Part shown: positions 6,976-16,808 of the stretch, piece after piece
Layout of the letters: every line of letters begins with the position of its first letter
Numbering within the stretch: position 1 is the first letter of the stretch
NCBI GenBank assembly: GCA_944326425.1
Contig: CALVDX010000001.1
Coordinates: 124,001 to 188,000 of the forward strand
Direction: 5' to 3'
Length of the DNA stretch: 64,000 bases
DNA from: Candidatus Gastranaerophilales bacterium
GTDB lineage: Bacteria; Cyanobacteriota; Vampirovibrionia; Gastranaerophilales; Gastranaerophilaceae
Translations under genes and position numbers: made by a program
Notes under the pieces: generated by a model
The model's database searches: none
Told to the model about the DNA's origin: nothing
Seen by the model: the letters and a program-made list of their open reading frames with translations, nothing else

Positions 6976-8853
6976 CTATTCAACTGTTTCATCGTTTTCT
7001 GTAATAGTATTATCATCAATTTCTTCATCAGTATCATTTGCTTCTTGAATTAATTCACCTTTATCAAAATTTTGCTTATAGACAAAATCCTGATAATAAT
7101 CTTCTAATTCCGGTGTGTCAACTTCAAATACATACGCTTTAGCTGGAGCAAGTATTGCTCTTATTTCATTTTCAGCTGTTTGGATTTCGCTTTCTTCACC
7201 ATACGACGGTGCTTCATTCTTAAGAATTTGTCCTTCTTTAATTCCTGGAACAAATACTTTTACTGAAATTGGACGGTTAACATTCTTATTTGCAATAACA
7301 ACCAGTGTTTTACCATTCAATGTCCTTGCGTAAGGTATGACCCAGTCGCCTTTATCACCTTCTTTATAAAGTTCAACAAAGCTGCCTTTGGTTATTATAT
7401 CATTATATTTTTGACGCATTTCGTTGGTTTCTTTCATAACCCTGCCGATATCGTGGCATTTCCCTTCAGCAGGTGCTGAAAAGTTAAATAAATCAAGTTT
7501 GTTATGGTGAACTTTATTTATATAACTATCTGTCTGGGTTTCGATATCTTCCTTGCCGGCATACGGATAATCATAGTAATCACCATATTGGAAACCGTCT
7601 ACATAATAGGGGTTTGTCATCGGAATTGTAGATTGAATTATCGTTGATAAATCACTGAAAATTTCACCGCCCCTTACCATTGCAGACATATCATCGTGGG
7701 TTGTAAAAGATCCTATTAAGGATTTTCCTGCAAGTTCTTTTATTCCATCACCTTCATAGTCGCGGTTTGTTAAATCTAAGTTCATGGTTACATAATCAAT
7801 GAACTCTCCTGCTTTCATTTCATGAAACATGTGGTACTGTCCGTAATAACAGTCAAAACCGGCTCTTAACGAGTCAATAGGTCTGTCATGCATCATATTT
7901 AACTGCGGAGACGCACATTCATAAGTATAGGTTTCTGCAAGCCATGCAAACTCAGGGTCTTTTTCATGAGAGTAGTTTATTAAAATATCCCAGAATTCTG
8001 TTGGCTTAGCACGTGCAACGTCTGCTCTGATACCGTCAATACCGAGCTCTATGCAACTATCGACAAATTGTTTATGCATTTCTAAGAGCTTTGGATTTAA
8101 TTGCCGTTTGGTTTCATCTGCCCATGGATCAAACATTCTTATGTCTACCCAGCCTTGTGGACATTTATCTTCTCCATGTCTGCCGCGGGCCATCAGTGCC
8201 TGTTCATTATTACTCATATCCAGTGATGCGCAGCTTGGAAGATCAAGCATTACACGGATTCCGCGTTCATGACAGGCATCAATAAAGGCTTTAAACTGTT
8301 CTTTAGGACTTCTCGGGTCTGAAAAATCTACAAGGACAGGATCAATAGCAAGATCACCATTGTCTTCAACAAATTTTAAAGGCGCATAAACAGAGCCGGC
8401 TGTTCCCATTGCATGATTTTTCCCCGGCGGATGGATAGGCAGTACATGAAGAGTATTTATTCCAAGGTTTTGAAAATCGTCGAGCTTTTCTATGCAGCTC
8501 AGGAATGTTCCCGGTTTTTCACCAAGCTTGGGATTAATCCTTCTGTCACCGTTTAAATCTTTTGCACCAAGCATTCTCGGAATAATCGCCATAATGATTG
8601 CATCATTATCTTGTATCATTGAACGAAGGTTATTATGATAATCAACCGGCGTAGTTTTTTTATCATCAACCGGAGTTATCTTTTTTATTCCGGCAGCATT
8701 AACAGCAGCCTGACTGTCCAGATATTTGCCAAACGGATTTGTTATTTTATTGTTTTTTTCTCCGTCATTAGCCTGTACATCTGTTCTTTGTGCTGACTTG
8801 AAATTTGTTTGATATTGCGGGATTTTTACATTGTAATAAGAATTAATTTGCAT
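6976..8853 (-). CDS. GH13-like (alpha-amylase family) glycosidase without signal peptide
   Basis: The 625-residue protein has an (alpha/beta)8 GH13-type core. IDGIRADVARAKP holds the nucleophile Asp at about residue 280, AWLAETY the acid/base Glu at about 306, and FTTHDD the transition-state Asp at about 387. An EF-loop-like stretch DLNGDRRINPKLGE precedes the barrel. ATG 8853 follows GGGGAGG; an upstream in-frame ATG at 8880 has no such site. There is no Sec signal; the N-terminus instead has the motif YQTNFKSAQ. It is the last gene of a three-gene operon and overlaps the preceding stop by 11 nt. The C-terminal tail is acidic. The substrate cannot be told. A close paralogue with a signal peptide is at 24791-26335. 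Confidence 0.85.
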   Translation of the reverse strand: MQINSYYNVKIPQYQTNFKSAQRTDVQANDGEKNNKITNPFGKYLDSQAAVNAAGIKKITPVDDKKTTPVDYHNNLRSMIQDNDAIIMAIIPRMLGAKDLNGDRRINPKLGEKPGTFLSCIEKLDDFQNLGINTLHVLPIHPPGKNHAMGTAGSVYAPLKFVEDNGDLAIDPVLVDFSDPRSPKEQFKAFIDACHERGIRVMLDLPSCASLDMSNNEQALMARGRHGEDKCPQGWVDIRMFDPWADETKRQLNPKLLEMHKQFVDSCIELGIDGIRADVARAKPTEFWDILINYSHEKDPEFAWLAETYTYECASPQLNMMHDRPIDSLRAGFDCYYGQYHMFHEMKAGEFIDYVTMNLDLTNRDYEGDGIKELAGKSLIGSFTTHDDMSAMVRGGEIFSDLSTIIQSTIPMTNPYYVDGFQYGDYYDYPYAGKEDIETQTDSYINKVHHNKLDLFNFSAPAEGKCHDIGRVMKETNEMRQKYNDIITKGSFVELYKEGDKGDWVIPYARTLNGKTLVVIANKNVNRPISVKVFVPGIKEGQILKNEAPSYGEESEIQTAENEIRAILAPAKAYVFEVDTPELEDYYQDFVYKQNFDKGELIQEANDTDEEIDDNTITENDETVE

Positions 8854-11629
8854 GTGCTGCCTCCCCTTCAAGCTCTTCATTAAGTTCTTGATTTATTTGG
8901 TTATCAATGGCGTTTTGCTGGTTTAATTTTTCTTGTTTAAGCCGGTCTTTTTCAAGTGGAATAGTTGAGTCTTTCTTGCCGAAGAAGAATTGAGCGATAA
9001 CGGAAAGACTGAATACCCCGATAAAGAGTCCGCCAAACATTCTTAACCACTTATTGCTGTTATATGAATTTTTAAGCCCCTGATTTAAGAATTCGACCGG
9101 ATTTTTCCCCTGCGCTCTGTATCTTGCGTCTGGAGTTGATAATAAGTTATCTTTATAGGTATCTCCAATCGGACAATTATTGTGACCGAATTCTGAATAC
9201 TGCCAGTTCTTCTTATCATTAAATAAGAGTGCTCTGAGTTTATCAATCCAGCCATCCATTGTATATCTTGATGCTTCACTCATATTTGCCTTTGTCAGGT
9301 CATCAAGATATTTGTTTGGTGCAAAGATAAGATCCATGTATTGCCTGAATTTAACGGATTTGCTTCTGTTATTAAATCTGGCAAAGAAATCATTGGATTG
9401 AGCACTTATTACATTATGTTTTGCTTCGTTAAATAAATCCTGTTCTACATGTTTTGACGCGGGATTCAGATAAGCTCTTCTGTAGATGTCCAGAGAATGT
9501 ATTATTCTGTCACAGGCAGTAACAAAGTTTTCAACCTTTTTAACATTAGCAGCTGCATCATGGAATGTAACTGTTTTGCCAAAATTATTTCCATTCTGGT
9601 TGTTTGTTATTGTTGTGAGCAGATTATTAAATAAACCTCTTTTATTTCCTTCAATTCCCTCATAGAAGTTTCTTGCCAGTTTTGTTTCAATCTCGAGATA
9701 TTTATCTATTTGAGTTCCATAATCACTATATGTTCTGGCATTCCAATTTACACCTCCGTGAGCGTTGTTGCCTTTAATAAATTCGTTATACTGAATATAT
9801 TGTCTTTCATCATTACCAAATACAGCCTTTAAGTACTCGGTTTTAAGAGCATCGATTTTTTTTATTGCTTTTGCGTAGCGTTCATCATCTTTCACAAGTT
9901 TTTCAATATTTGCCTGTGCTGTTTTTTCTATATCGCTTGTATTATCAATAAGGGGTTTAAAAGATTTTGATGTAAATACATTGTTAGGATAAACAATGTT
10001 TGTAAATGCTGTTTCAAGTTTTTTCCAGAGGTATGCATCCATAGAGTCTGCAACATTCCCCATCTTTAGCTCATTTATACCTCTCAGCTGCCTGAAATTG
10101 TATAAATATTCACCCATTGCGCCGGCAATTGATTTAATATTATTAGCGGCACTTTCTGTCATAACATAAGTTTCTGATTTTGGTAAAAGGGCATTATTTC
10201 TTATAACGTTTCCTGCCATATCTATTACCCGTTGTCGAATTTTTTCTGCTGGTATATTATTTGTGTTTGTAAAATCAGCCGCTGCAAGTTTGTCATTTAC
10301 AGCTTTGGTTATTGCTTTATTGACACGTTCTTTATCAAGTAATACTCCTTTTTTAATAACATCATCAACCTGATCTTTTGTTAATTCTTTACCTTCTTTG
10401 AAGGCTTTTATTATATCATCTGCTGATGGTTTTTTATCGTTGGCTGCATTTTTTTCCGGTGCTTTTATCGGACATAAGGCTCTTACGATTTCATCAAACG
10501 ATACAATTCCTTTTTTCAGTAGATTATGCCCCTGGAATTTTGCTTCAATATTTTTAGCAATTTCTTCAATATATTTGTTATCAACAACGGCTTTGTCAGG
10601 CTGCGCAAGTATTGCCCTGATATCTTTTGCCAGTGCTGCTGAAACTCCTGACCCGGCATCCTTAGCAACCGTATTTACAAAGTTTGTAATCTGTTCGCCT
10701 GTCAAGACTTTTTCTGAACGGTTAACAGTTGCAAAATTTCTGATTTGATTTGCAATTTTTTTAGCCGGTTTTGGAGTTGTATGTTTTTTATCAGTGCTAT
10801 TGATTAGAGTTTCATACATTTTATTAAGCTTTGAGTCTGAAAGTGAGTTTTTATACTTTACAAGAAGCGGTTCATAAATCCTTTCAAAACCATTGCATAA
10901 CAGAGCCGTAAGAGTTGGAACTGCAACTCCTGATGTAAGCATCCAGAGTGTATGATTTTGAGTTGCAACTTTTCTCATTTGATCTTTAGCCATTTCATTT
11001 CTGTTAGGCGCATCTTTTGAAATACCCATATAATCTGCAATTGCGGATATATCTTCGCTCTTTTTGTCTCCGCGGAATAATTCAAACGGTACATAATTTG
11101 GATCCTGAAATACGGATTTATTTCTCCCCTGATCATCAATATAACGTTTATCCGCATCAAAGCCATGAACAGCTCTTGCCGGTCCAAAAATACCTATTTT
11201 AGGCCACAGTGCCATTGAAGAAAGGAATGAAGCCAGACCAATAAACTCCATATGCTTAGGCATTGTTGCAATCCGTTTAGTTGTTAAGAATGAAGCAATA
11301 CCAAGTCCGCCCAGCACAAGTCCTACATCGTTTGTTCTGCCGAGCTGGTGATCATTTGCTGTACCTGTGTATCCTTTATAAACGGATTTAATATCATAAA
11401 TCCTATTGGAGAAAAATCTTCCTAAAGAGCTGAAGAAACCGCCGTTTAATAAGTGGCCTTGCCCCGGCTCCGGTCTAATTCTGTTTACAGAGTCAGGAAT
11501 TTCGTTATGATTTAAGTAATGTTTTCTGGGAAGCGGAAGAAGGCGTTCCATATTTACATTGCCGGAATTCGTATCAATGTTAGGTTTTTGAGTAAATGAT
11601 ACTTGATTTTGAATTTTACTTACTGCCAT
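8843..11629 (-). CDS. Large membrane-associated protein of unknown function
   Basis: I do not recognise this 928-residue protein. It has at least three hydrophobic segments in the first third (VGLVLGGLGIASFL; FIGLASFLSSMALW; MLTSGVAVPTLTALLC). A long charged helical middle follows, repeatedly alternating short helices (IIKAFKEGKELTKDQVDDVI and similar), and there is one C-terminal membrane segment (LFIGVFSLSVIAQFFFG) with an acidic tail. Its N-terminus carries QVSFTQKPN, resembling the NFKSA element of its operon partner. It starts 2 nt after the stop of the upstream membrane-protein gene and overlaps the downstream GH13 start, so the three products probably work together at the membrane. No catalytic motif is visible. 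Confidence 0.75.
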   Translation of the reverse strand: MAVSKIQNQVSFTQKPNIDTNSGNVNMERLLPLPRKHYLNHNEIPDSVNRIRPEPGQGHLLNGGFFSSLGRFFSNRIYDIKSVYKGYTGTANDHQLGRTNDVGLVLGGLGIASFLTTKRIATMPKHMEFIGLASFLSSMALWPKIGIFGPARAVHGFDADKRYIDDQGRNKSVFQDPNYVPFELFRGDKKSEDISAIADYMGISKDAPNRNEMAKDQMRKVATQNHTLWMLTSGVAVPTLTALLCNGFERIYEPLLVKYKNSLSDSKLNKMYETLINSTDKKHTTPKPAKKIANQIRNFATVNRSEKVLTGEQITNFVNTVAKDAGSGVSAALAKDIRAILAQPDKAVVDNKYIEEIAKNIEAKFQGHNLLKKGIVSFDEIVRALCPIKAPEKNAANDKKPSADDIIKAFKEGKELTKDQVDDVIKKGVLLDKERVNKAITKAVNDKLAAADFTNTNNIPAEKIRQRVIDMAGNVIRNNALLPKSETYVMTESAANNIKSIAGAMGEYLYNFRQLRGINELKMGNVADSMDAYLWKKLETAFTNIVYPNNVFTSKSFKPLIDNTSDIEKTAQANIEKLVKDDERYAKAIKKIDALKTEYLKAVFGNDERQYIQYNEFIKGNNAHGGVNWNARTYSDYGTQIDKYLEIETKLARNFYEGIEGNKRGLFNNLLTTITNNQNGNNFGKTVTFHDAAANVKKVENFVTACDRIIHSLDIYRRAYLNPASKHVEQDLFNEAKHNVISAQSNDFFARFNNRSKSVKFRQYMDLIFAPNKYLDDLTKANMSEASRYTMDGWIDKLRALLFNDKKNWQYSEFGHNNCPIGDTYKDNLLSTPDARYRAQGKNPVEFLNQGLKNSYNSNKWLRMFGGLFIGVFSLSVIAQFFFGKKDSTIPLEKDRLKQEKLNQQNAIDNQINQELNEELEGEAAHAN

Positions 11630-11630
11630 A

Positions 11631-12773
11631 CTACACCGCCATACTATCTTTTGATCTGTCTATAACGTCAGGGTCGCACAAATTTTTACTCATATTACGC
11701 GCCCTTATAATGGTATTAGCTACCCCGAACACTGTGGACCCGAGAGCTGTAAAGAACAGAACTTTCCCGGCATGCTTTTTGAAGCCTTTTGTGCCGGGTG
11801 CTCCATTGTAGAATTCTTTAGCCGAAGTTTTAAATGTTTCTTTTAATGCTATAGTTCCTTCTTTTGTGTGCTGCCAGAAGTTTCCAAGCCGGGCTTTCAT
11901 TTTATCTTTAAACGGAGCATCTTTCTTAATCGGATTTTTCCCTAGTTTTGTTCCGCTAAGGTAGGTATCGTAATAGCTGTCCCAATTCCCGCATGCTGCA
12001 AGTGCAACCCCGCATGCTGCCCACAGGAATGACGATACACGGGATGCTGTTGTTGCGGTTGAAATAACATTTTTAAGGATAGGTTTAACTTCATTTTCTG
12101 CTGAGTTGAGGTTTTCTCCTAAACCGTTCTTCTTTGCAACTTTATCGAAGAATTCCGGTTTAACAAGATCAATACGTGGAAATTCCCCGCTTTCCCATAA
12201 TTTTTGGTATTGATATTGGGGATCTAAGTCTTGAATAATCCGGGTGGGTGTTTCGTTATTATTATTTTTATCATTTGGTTTTGGAGGTTCGCTTAAAATA
12301 ACTTTCGGGAAAGGATAAACAACATTTAAGTAAGGCTGTTCAATATCAATACCGGTAGCCCATGAAACCGGTCTGGTGATAAGGTCTTTGGATAGAGTTT
12401 TGGCTAGTGCATAGAATATAACTCCGGCAGCTAGCTTCAGTCCTATTTTCTTTGATTGCTGCATCCCTCTGCTGTCGAAGAATTGGCTTGCCGCATTGAA
12501 CACGCCGATAAATGTAGCACTTCCGAGTAAATATGGGACGCGTCCCATTGCTAAGAATTCATAAAAATTTGAATTTATATCTCCCTTAAGTCCTTTGGCC
12601 GGATATTCAGTAAAAGCGTTTGCTGTTCGGTGGAATCCTGACATCATCCGATTTTTTATATTGCTGGAGAGAACTTTCGGCTCCTCGTTTTCTTTTTTTT
12701 GCTGCATTTGATTACGGTGCTCTTTACGACCCGCAGCATAATTAACTGTCTCACCTGTTACTTTTGGTATCAT
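11631..12773 (-). CDS. Multi-pass membrane protein of unknown function
   Basis: The 380-residue protein is not recognised. Four hydrophobic stretches are visible: YLLGSATFIGVFNAAS, LKLAAGVIFYALA, SFLWAACGVALAAC and VLFFTALGSTVFGVAN. A soluble Pro/Asn-rich linker lies in the middle. ATG 12773 is chosen because TTGGAG lies about 7 nt upstream; an ATG 39 nt further up lacks a site. It heads the minus-strand operon that continues with the 928-residue membrane protein and the GH13-like enzyme. The gene pair looks like a specialised envelope assembly. Confidence 0.7.
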   Translation of the reverse strand: MIPKVTGETVNYAAGRKEHRNQMQQKKENEEPKVLSSNIKNRMMSGFHRTANAFTEYPAKGLKGDINSNFYEFLAMGRVPYLLGSATFIGVFNAASQFFDSRGMQQSKKIGLKLAAGVIFYALAKTLSKDLITRPVSWATGIDIEQPYLNVVYPFPKVILSEPPKPNDKNNNNETPTRIIQDLDPQYQYQKLWESGEFPRIDLVKPEFFDKVAKKNGLGENLNSAENEVKPILKNVISTATTASRVSSFLWAACGVALAACGNWDSYYDTYLSGTKLGKNPIKKDAPFKDKMKARLGNFWQHTKEGTIALKETFKTSAKEFYNGAPGTKGFKKHAGKVLFFTALGSTVFGVANTIIRARNMSKNLCDPDVIDRSKDSMAV

Positions 12774-12989
12774 AATAACTCCAAATACACTACCATATAT
12801 ATCAAAATTCAAAAATGTCTAAATTTGCTATTTATTTAGTATAAAATTTACAAAAATTTACAATTATTTTGTCAAAAATATATTCTCCCAAAACACTATT
12901 GCCATCAAGCTTTAAAGAATGTTAAATAATAAAAAAAATATATGGTGTATATTTAGTTTTTCATGCTAAAATCGTTTTAGGAAAGCATG

Positions 12990-15629
12990 ATGAAAATATT
13001 AGATATCAGAGGCAATTTAGTAAAAATAGAGAGCAGTAAACCTGTTAGTGTTTCTTCACTGCTTAAAATTGTTGATAATGACAACAGTTATGTTGCTCAG
13101 GTTTTATATGCCGAGGCAGGGGGCGCTTCATATATGATTTTTGCTAAATTACTGGCAAATTTTGCATCCCCGAAAATACCGGTTAATATTCAGGATATTT
13201 CTAAAGATGCGCATTGTGAAAAAATTGATACATTGAGTCTTATATCTAATTTAGGCAGCAATGCGGATGTTGTATTAGGGGAATTAGCTTATGACAGCGG
13301 CATGCTTACGTCCGATAGATTGATATTGGATAATAGAATACTTATAGCTTCAGAAAAAAACGCCAATACAAATCTTATAATTAATAATCTGTCATTACAG
13401 ATTATTAATCTTGGATATAATACTTTAATATTTGATACCGATGGGACCTCGGACGGAGTAAGACTTAATGCAGGTATTGATTTTAAACTTCCTTTAAATT
13501 CTCATGCAATTGAATTCGTGTACAATAAATATTTTTCTGATATCACGGACGAAAGCCGTTCGCTTATTAATTCTATTTTTACGGAATTAAAAGAGTATGC
13601 AGCAACAGTTCCTTATATACCGTTTAAAGCATTTAAGTCTGTTATTGACGAAGTTTTGGATTATTCACAAAATCTTAGTCTTTATTTTTTTAAAACTAAA
13701 CTTGAAAAATTAGCAGAAATAGATATTTTTGCTAATACACATGACGAGATTATGGACTGGACATCTTTATCGGAGTTTGGTCCGGGGACTATTGTTATTG
13801 ACCTTAGTCATATAAACAAGATTTTTGTCAGCGAATATATCAGTCTTGTTCTTGAAGCTTTTAAAGGGACGGAGTCCAAGCTTTATGCTTTTGCAAAATT
13901 GTCGGATGTGTTTATTAATAAGGATTTAGTTAAAGAAATAATAGAAAGTAGTAATGTTATAACATCATGTGTTGTTCATTCAAACTGTAAATTTTTATCG
14001 GCATTAAAGCAAAATAGCGGAAGTTTTATAGTTACAGGCGGAATTAGAAAACCGGAAAATTTTGATTATTGTAAATTTCTGCTGAAAAATTTACCTAATG
14101 ATAAGTATATTTTAACAGGTAATATATCTGCCCCGTATTCTTTTATCTTTCAGTTAAAAGAAATAACCGAAGTAATTCCTAAAAAACAGGATGATAATAC
14201 CGGGGTAAACGGAACTGTTGCAGAACAGTCACCTGTAGATACGAGTTTAGAAAACGTTGTAAAACCTGTTAGTGAACAGGATGGGTATGAGCCGCTGCCT
14301 GTTATAGAAGAGGAGCCGCATGCCGAAATTGCGGATTATCAGCCGGAAACTATTAATACGAATAGTTTAGAACAGGAAAAAACGGACTTTGAAGAGGAGG
14401 GTGGACTTCCTGTTGCGGAGGTTGAACAACCAGATGAAAAAGAAGTTTCGGAACTACTTTCAATTTCAGCAGAAGAAAACGAAGAAGAGTCTGTTTCTGC
14501 TCAGTCTGCCGAGGTTATTCCGGAAGCTGATTATGATCAGCCAGTAGATGATAAATTGCCGGATACCAATCTTCCTGCTGTACCTGTGGCTGTCCCTGAA
14601 ACTGAAAAAGAAGTACATGACGAGCGTTCTGATGTCGGGCTGCAGAAACAAGCAAGTGATTTAAATTCGGACGGAAATACACTGTCTTTAAATTCCGAAC
14701 ATAACCCGGAACAATCACAGCCCGAAAGTGTACCTGCTGATACAACTATTGAAGAGCCTGACATTCAAGATAGTAATGATCAGCTTTCTCTTGACGAGGT
14801 ATCAGGTACTGATGAAAATATTGAAGAATATAAAGTTGATGATAATGAGTTGGATTTAACAACGCAATATGAACCTGTTGTCGATAACGAAGCGGGTATA
14901 GATACAGGGTTGGATATTGTTGATGAAATTCCTGAGTTGGAGGATGATTTAGATGCAGAATTGGTTATAGAAGAAGATACTGGAAAAGAACAGAAAGTTG
15001 TTCAGGAATTGCCGGCTGCTGATGAATTAGAGTTAAAATTTGAGGATGATTCTCTAAATCTTGCTTTAGACAATAATAATACGGAAATTGTACCTGAAGA
15101 TTTACCTGAAGAGCAGGAAAAAACTCCGGAAGAATTGTTAGATGAAGAAATCAGACGAGATGTTGATAAAGTATACATGGCGCAGCATCAAGAGGAATCT
15201 GATGAATTGTCGGAAGACGATTTGGATTTTATTGAAGAATTAGTTGGTACAGATGATGTTGTCTTGGAAGAAGCAGAGCGGGAGACCGATTTAAATTCTT
15301 TTACAGATAATCATTTAATGGAACATTCGGATTTGCTGCCTGAAGAAGATCAGCAGCCGGTAGTTTCACCTGATGACGACGGGGCTATTTTGCCGCAGCG
15401 GAATACCGCAGCACCGGCTGTACCTATTTATACGGCGGAAATACCTGAAGATGCACTTGTTCATAGTGACCCGATTCAGCAAGGGGACAGGGTTGTACAT
15501 GTTAAGTTCGGCGTTGGTGTCGTAGAAAAAATATTTAGTTACGGGACAAAGAATTTTTGCTCTATAAATTTTGAGAACATTGGCAGAAAAGTTTTGGATC
15601 CTAATATTACGGAACTTAAAAAGGCCTAG
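12990..15629 (+). CDS. Degenerate HerA-like ATPase with acidic linker and PcrA-type Tudor tail
   Basis: The 879-residue protein has three parts. Residues 1-400 follow the layout of HerA/VirB4-type ATPases (RILIASEKNANTNLII then LGYNTLIFDTDGT), but the Walker A signature GxxxxGK[ST] is missing, so ATP binding is doubtful. Residues about 400-810 are a very acidic, low-complexity linker. The last 50 residues (GDRVVHVKFGVGVVEKIF, then INFENIGRKVL) match the RNA-polymerase-binding Tudor-like domain at the C-terminus of PcrA/UvrD. ATG 12987 and 12990 are adjacent; AGGA at 12979-12982 suits the second better. It is monocistronic. The domain calls are mine by pattern. Confidence 0.55.
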   Translation: MKILDIRGNLVKIESSKPVSVSSLLKIVDNDNSYVAQVLYAEAGGASYMIFAKLLANFASPKIPVNIQDISKDAHCEKIDTLSLISNLGSNADVVLGELAYDSGMLTSDRLILDNRILIASEKNANTNLIINNLSLQIINLGYNTLIFDTDGTSDGVRLNAGIDFKLPLNSHAIEFVYNKYFSDITDESRSLINSIFTELKEYAATVPYIPFKAFKSVIDEVLDYSQNLSLYFFKTKLEKLAEIDIFANTHDEIMDWTSLSEFGPGTIVIDLSHINKIFVSEYISLVLEAFKGTESKLYAFAKLSDVFINKDLVKEIIESSNVITSCVVHSNCKFLSALKQNSGSFIVTGGIRKPENFDYCKFLLKNLPNDKYILTGNISAPYSFIFQLKEITEVIPKKQDDNTGVNGTVAEQSPVDTSLENVVKPVSEQDGYEPLPVIEEEPHAEIADYQPETINTNSLEQEKTDFEEEGGLPVAEVEQPDEKEVSELLSISAEENEEESVSAQSAEVIPEADYDQPVDDKLPDTNLPAVPVAVPETEKEVHDERSDVGLQKQASDLNSDGNTLSLNSEHNPEQSQPESVPADTTIEEPDIQDSNDQLSLDEVSGTDENIEEYKVDDNELDLTTQYEPVVDNEAGIDTGLDIVDEIPELEDDLDAELVIEEDTGKEQKVVQELPAADELELKFEDDSLNLALDNNNTEIVPEDLPEEQEKTPEELLDEEIRRDVDKVYMAQHQEESDELSEDDLDFIEELVGTDDVVLEEAERETDLNSFTDNHLMEHSDLLPEEDQQPVVSPDDDGAILPQRNTAAPAVPIYTAEIPEDALVHSDPIQQGDRVVHVKFGVGVVEKIFSYGTKNFCSINFENIGRKVLDPNITELKKA

Positions 15630-15631
15630 GC

Positions 15632-16648
15632 TTAAACTACACGGTTAGTTGAATTGTCTCCTTTAAGGTAATTTCTTATATTTTGGAATGTAATTTCGAG
15701 GATTGTATTAATTGCATCTATAGTGTTGTATGCTATATGCGGGGTAATAATTACTTTATCAGATTCTGCGAGTTTCTGGGTAATTATGGCACGTTGTATG
15801 CAAAATTTGTCAGCCTTTGAAATGTTAGATATTAAATGCTCATCATTGTTAATTACTACATTTTCGCACTCCAGAACATCAAGTGCGCATCCGGCAATTT
15901 TACCGCTTTCGATAGCGTTGTATAGTGCTGCTGTATCTATGAGTTCTCCACGTGCGGTATTTATTATATAACTTCCTGTTTTCATTAATGATAATTCGTA
16001 TTCAGAAATTAAGTGAAAAGCATCTTTTGTATATGGAATATGCAGGGTTATGATATCAGCTTCTTTAAGCAGTGTTTCAAAGTCTGTATAATCAGCTATA
16101 TCCTTGAGCTCTGTATTTTTTTGCCGGTCGTTTGCAATAATTTCCATACCAAGGGATTTTGCTACTTTACAGACAGAACTGCCTATTGCACCCGTTCCAA
16201 TAACTCCGAGCTTTAATTTGTTGAGGTCTCTTCCTATGTATTTTTGTGTGTCTAAATTTTCATTTCGCATATCCCGGATTGCCGGAACGATTTTTCTTAC
16301 AAGGGTAATAATCATACCTATTGTATATTCTGTTACCGAACTTTTCCCGTAGTGTTCTATATTTAGTACTCTTATATTTCGTTTTGCACATTCATCAATA
16401 TCAATGTGATCGAATCCAGTTGAACGTGTTGTTATCACTCTAAGATTTTTAAATTTATTAAGAACAGTACTTGTAATTTTTGAGGTCATAAATATACTGA
16501 TAATACAAGTTTCTTTTGCATCGTGCTCACTAATTTCAGTGTCATCATTGAGCGGGCTTTTTACAAACTTTATATCAAAATCATCGTTAGGATGTTTTTG
16601 AAAGTATTCTTTTTCAGAGTTTCTGAAGTCGTAAAATATCATATTCAT
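15632..16648 (-). CDS. NAD-dependent D-2-hydroxyacid dehydrogenase (D-lactate dehydrogenase-like)
   Basis: The 338-residue protein has the Rossmann NAD-binding motif LGVIGTGAIGSSVCKVAKSL, the catalytic Arg in NTARGELIDT, Glu in DVLECE and His in TPHIAYNT. These are the standard triad of the D-isomer 2-hydroxyacid dehydrogenases. Overall length and the TRSTGFDHIDIDEC segment resemble D-lactate dehydrogenases, which reduce pyruvate in fermentation. Substrate choice cannot be read from the sequence. GAGAGG lies upstream of the ATG. The gene converges on the preceding one with only 2 nt between stops. Confidence 0.9.
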   Translation of the reverse strand: MNMIFYDFRNSEKEYFQKHPNDDFDIKFVKSPLNDDTEISEHDAKETCIISIFMTSKITSTVLNKFKNLRVITTRSTGFDHIDIDECAKRNIRVLNIEHYGKSSVTEYTIGMIITLVRKIVPAIRDMRNENLDTQKYIGRDLNKLKLGVIGTGAIGSSVCKVAKSLGMEIIANDRQKNTELKDIADYTDFETLLKEADIITLHIPYTKDAFHLISEYELSLMKTGSYIINTARGELIDTAALYNAIESGKIAGCALDVLECENVVINNDEHLISNISKADKFCIQRAIITQKLAESDKVIITPHIAYNTIDAINTILEITFQNIRNYLKGDNSTNRVV

Positions 16649-16808
16649 TATGTATATCCTCTCTTGTTTCTTTATTATCCGGTTAGAGATAGTATTTCAC
16701 TATTCCCCTGTCGTATTAGACAGAAAATAAAAAAAATAGTACAAATGGCTAATGTTTAAAAAGAAAACAGGGTTAATATGGAAGAGTCCAACGAAAGGAG
16801 CAGACAAA

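Noticed and set aside
10398-10748. Plus-strand frame of 116 codons inside the 928-residue gene
   Set aside because: It is antisense to a long coding frame and shows no promoter, start signal or recognisable protein.
16687-16728. CIRCE operator or ROSE thermometer before hsp20
   Set aside because: The CIRCE inverted repeat is absent and the small hairpins are too far from the ribosome binding site to mask it clearly.
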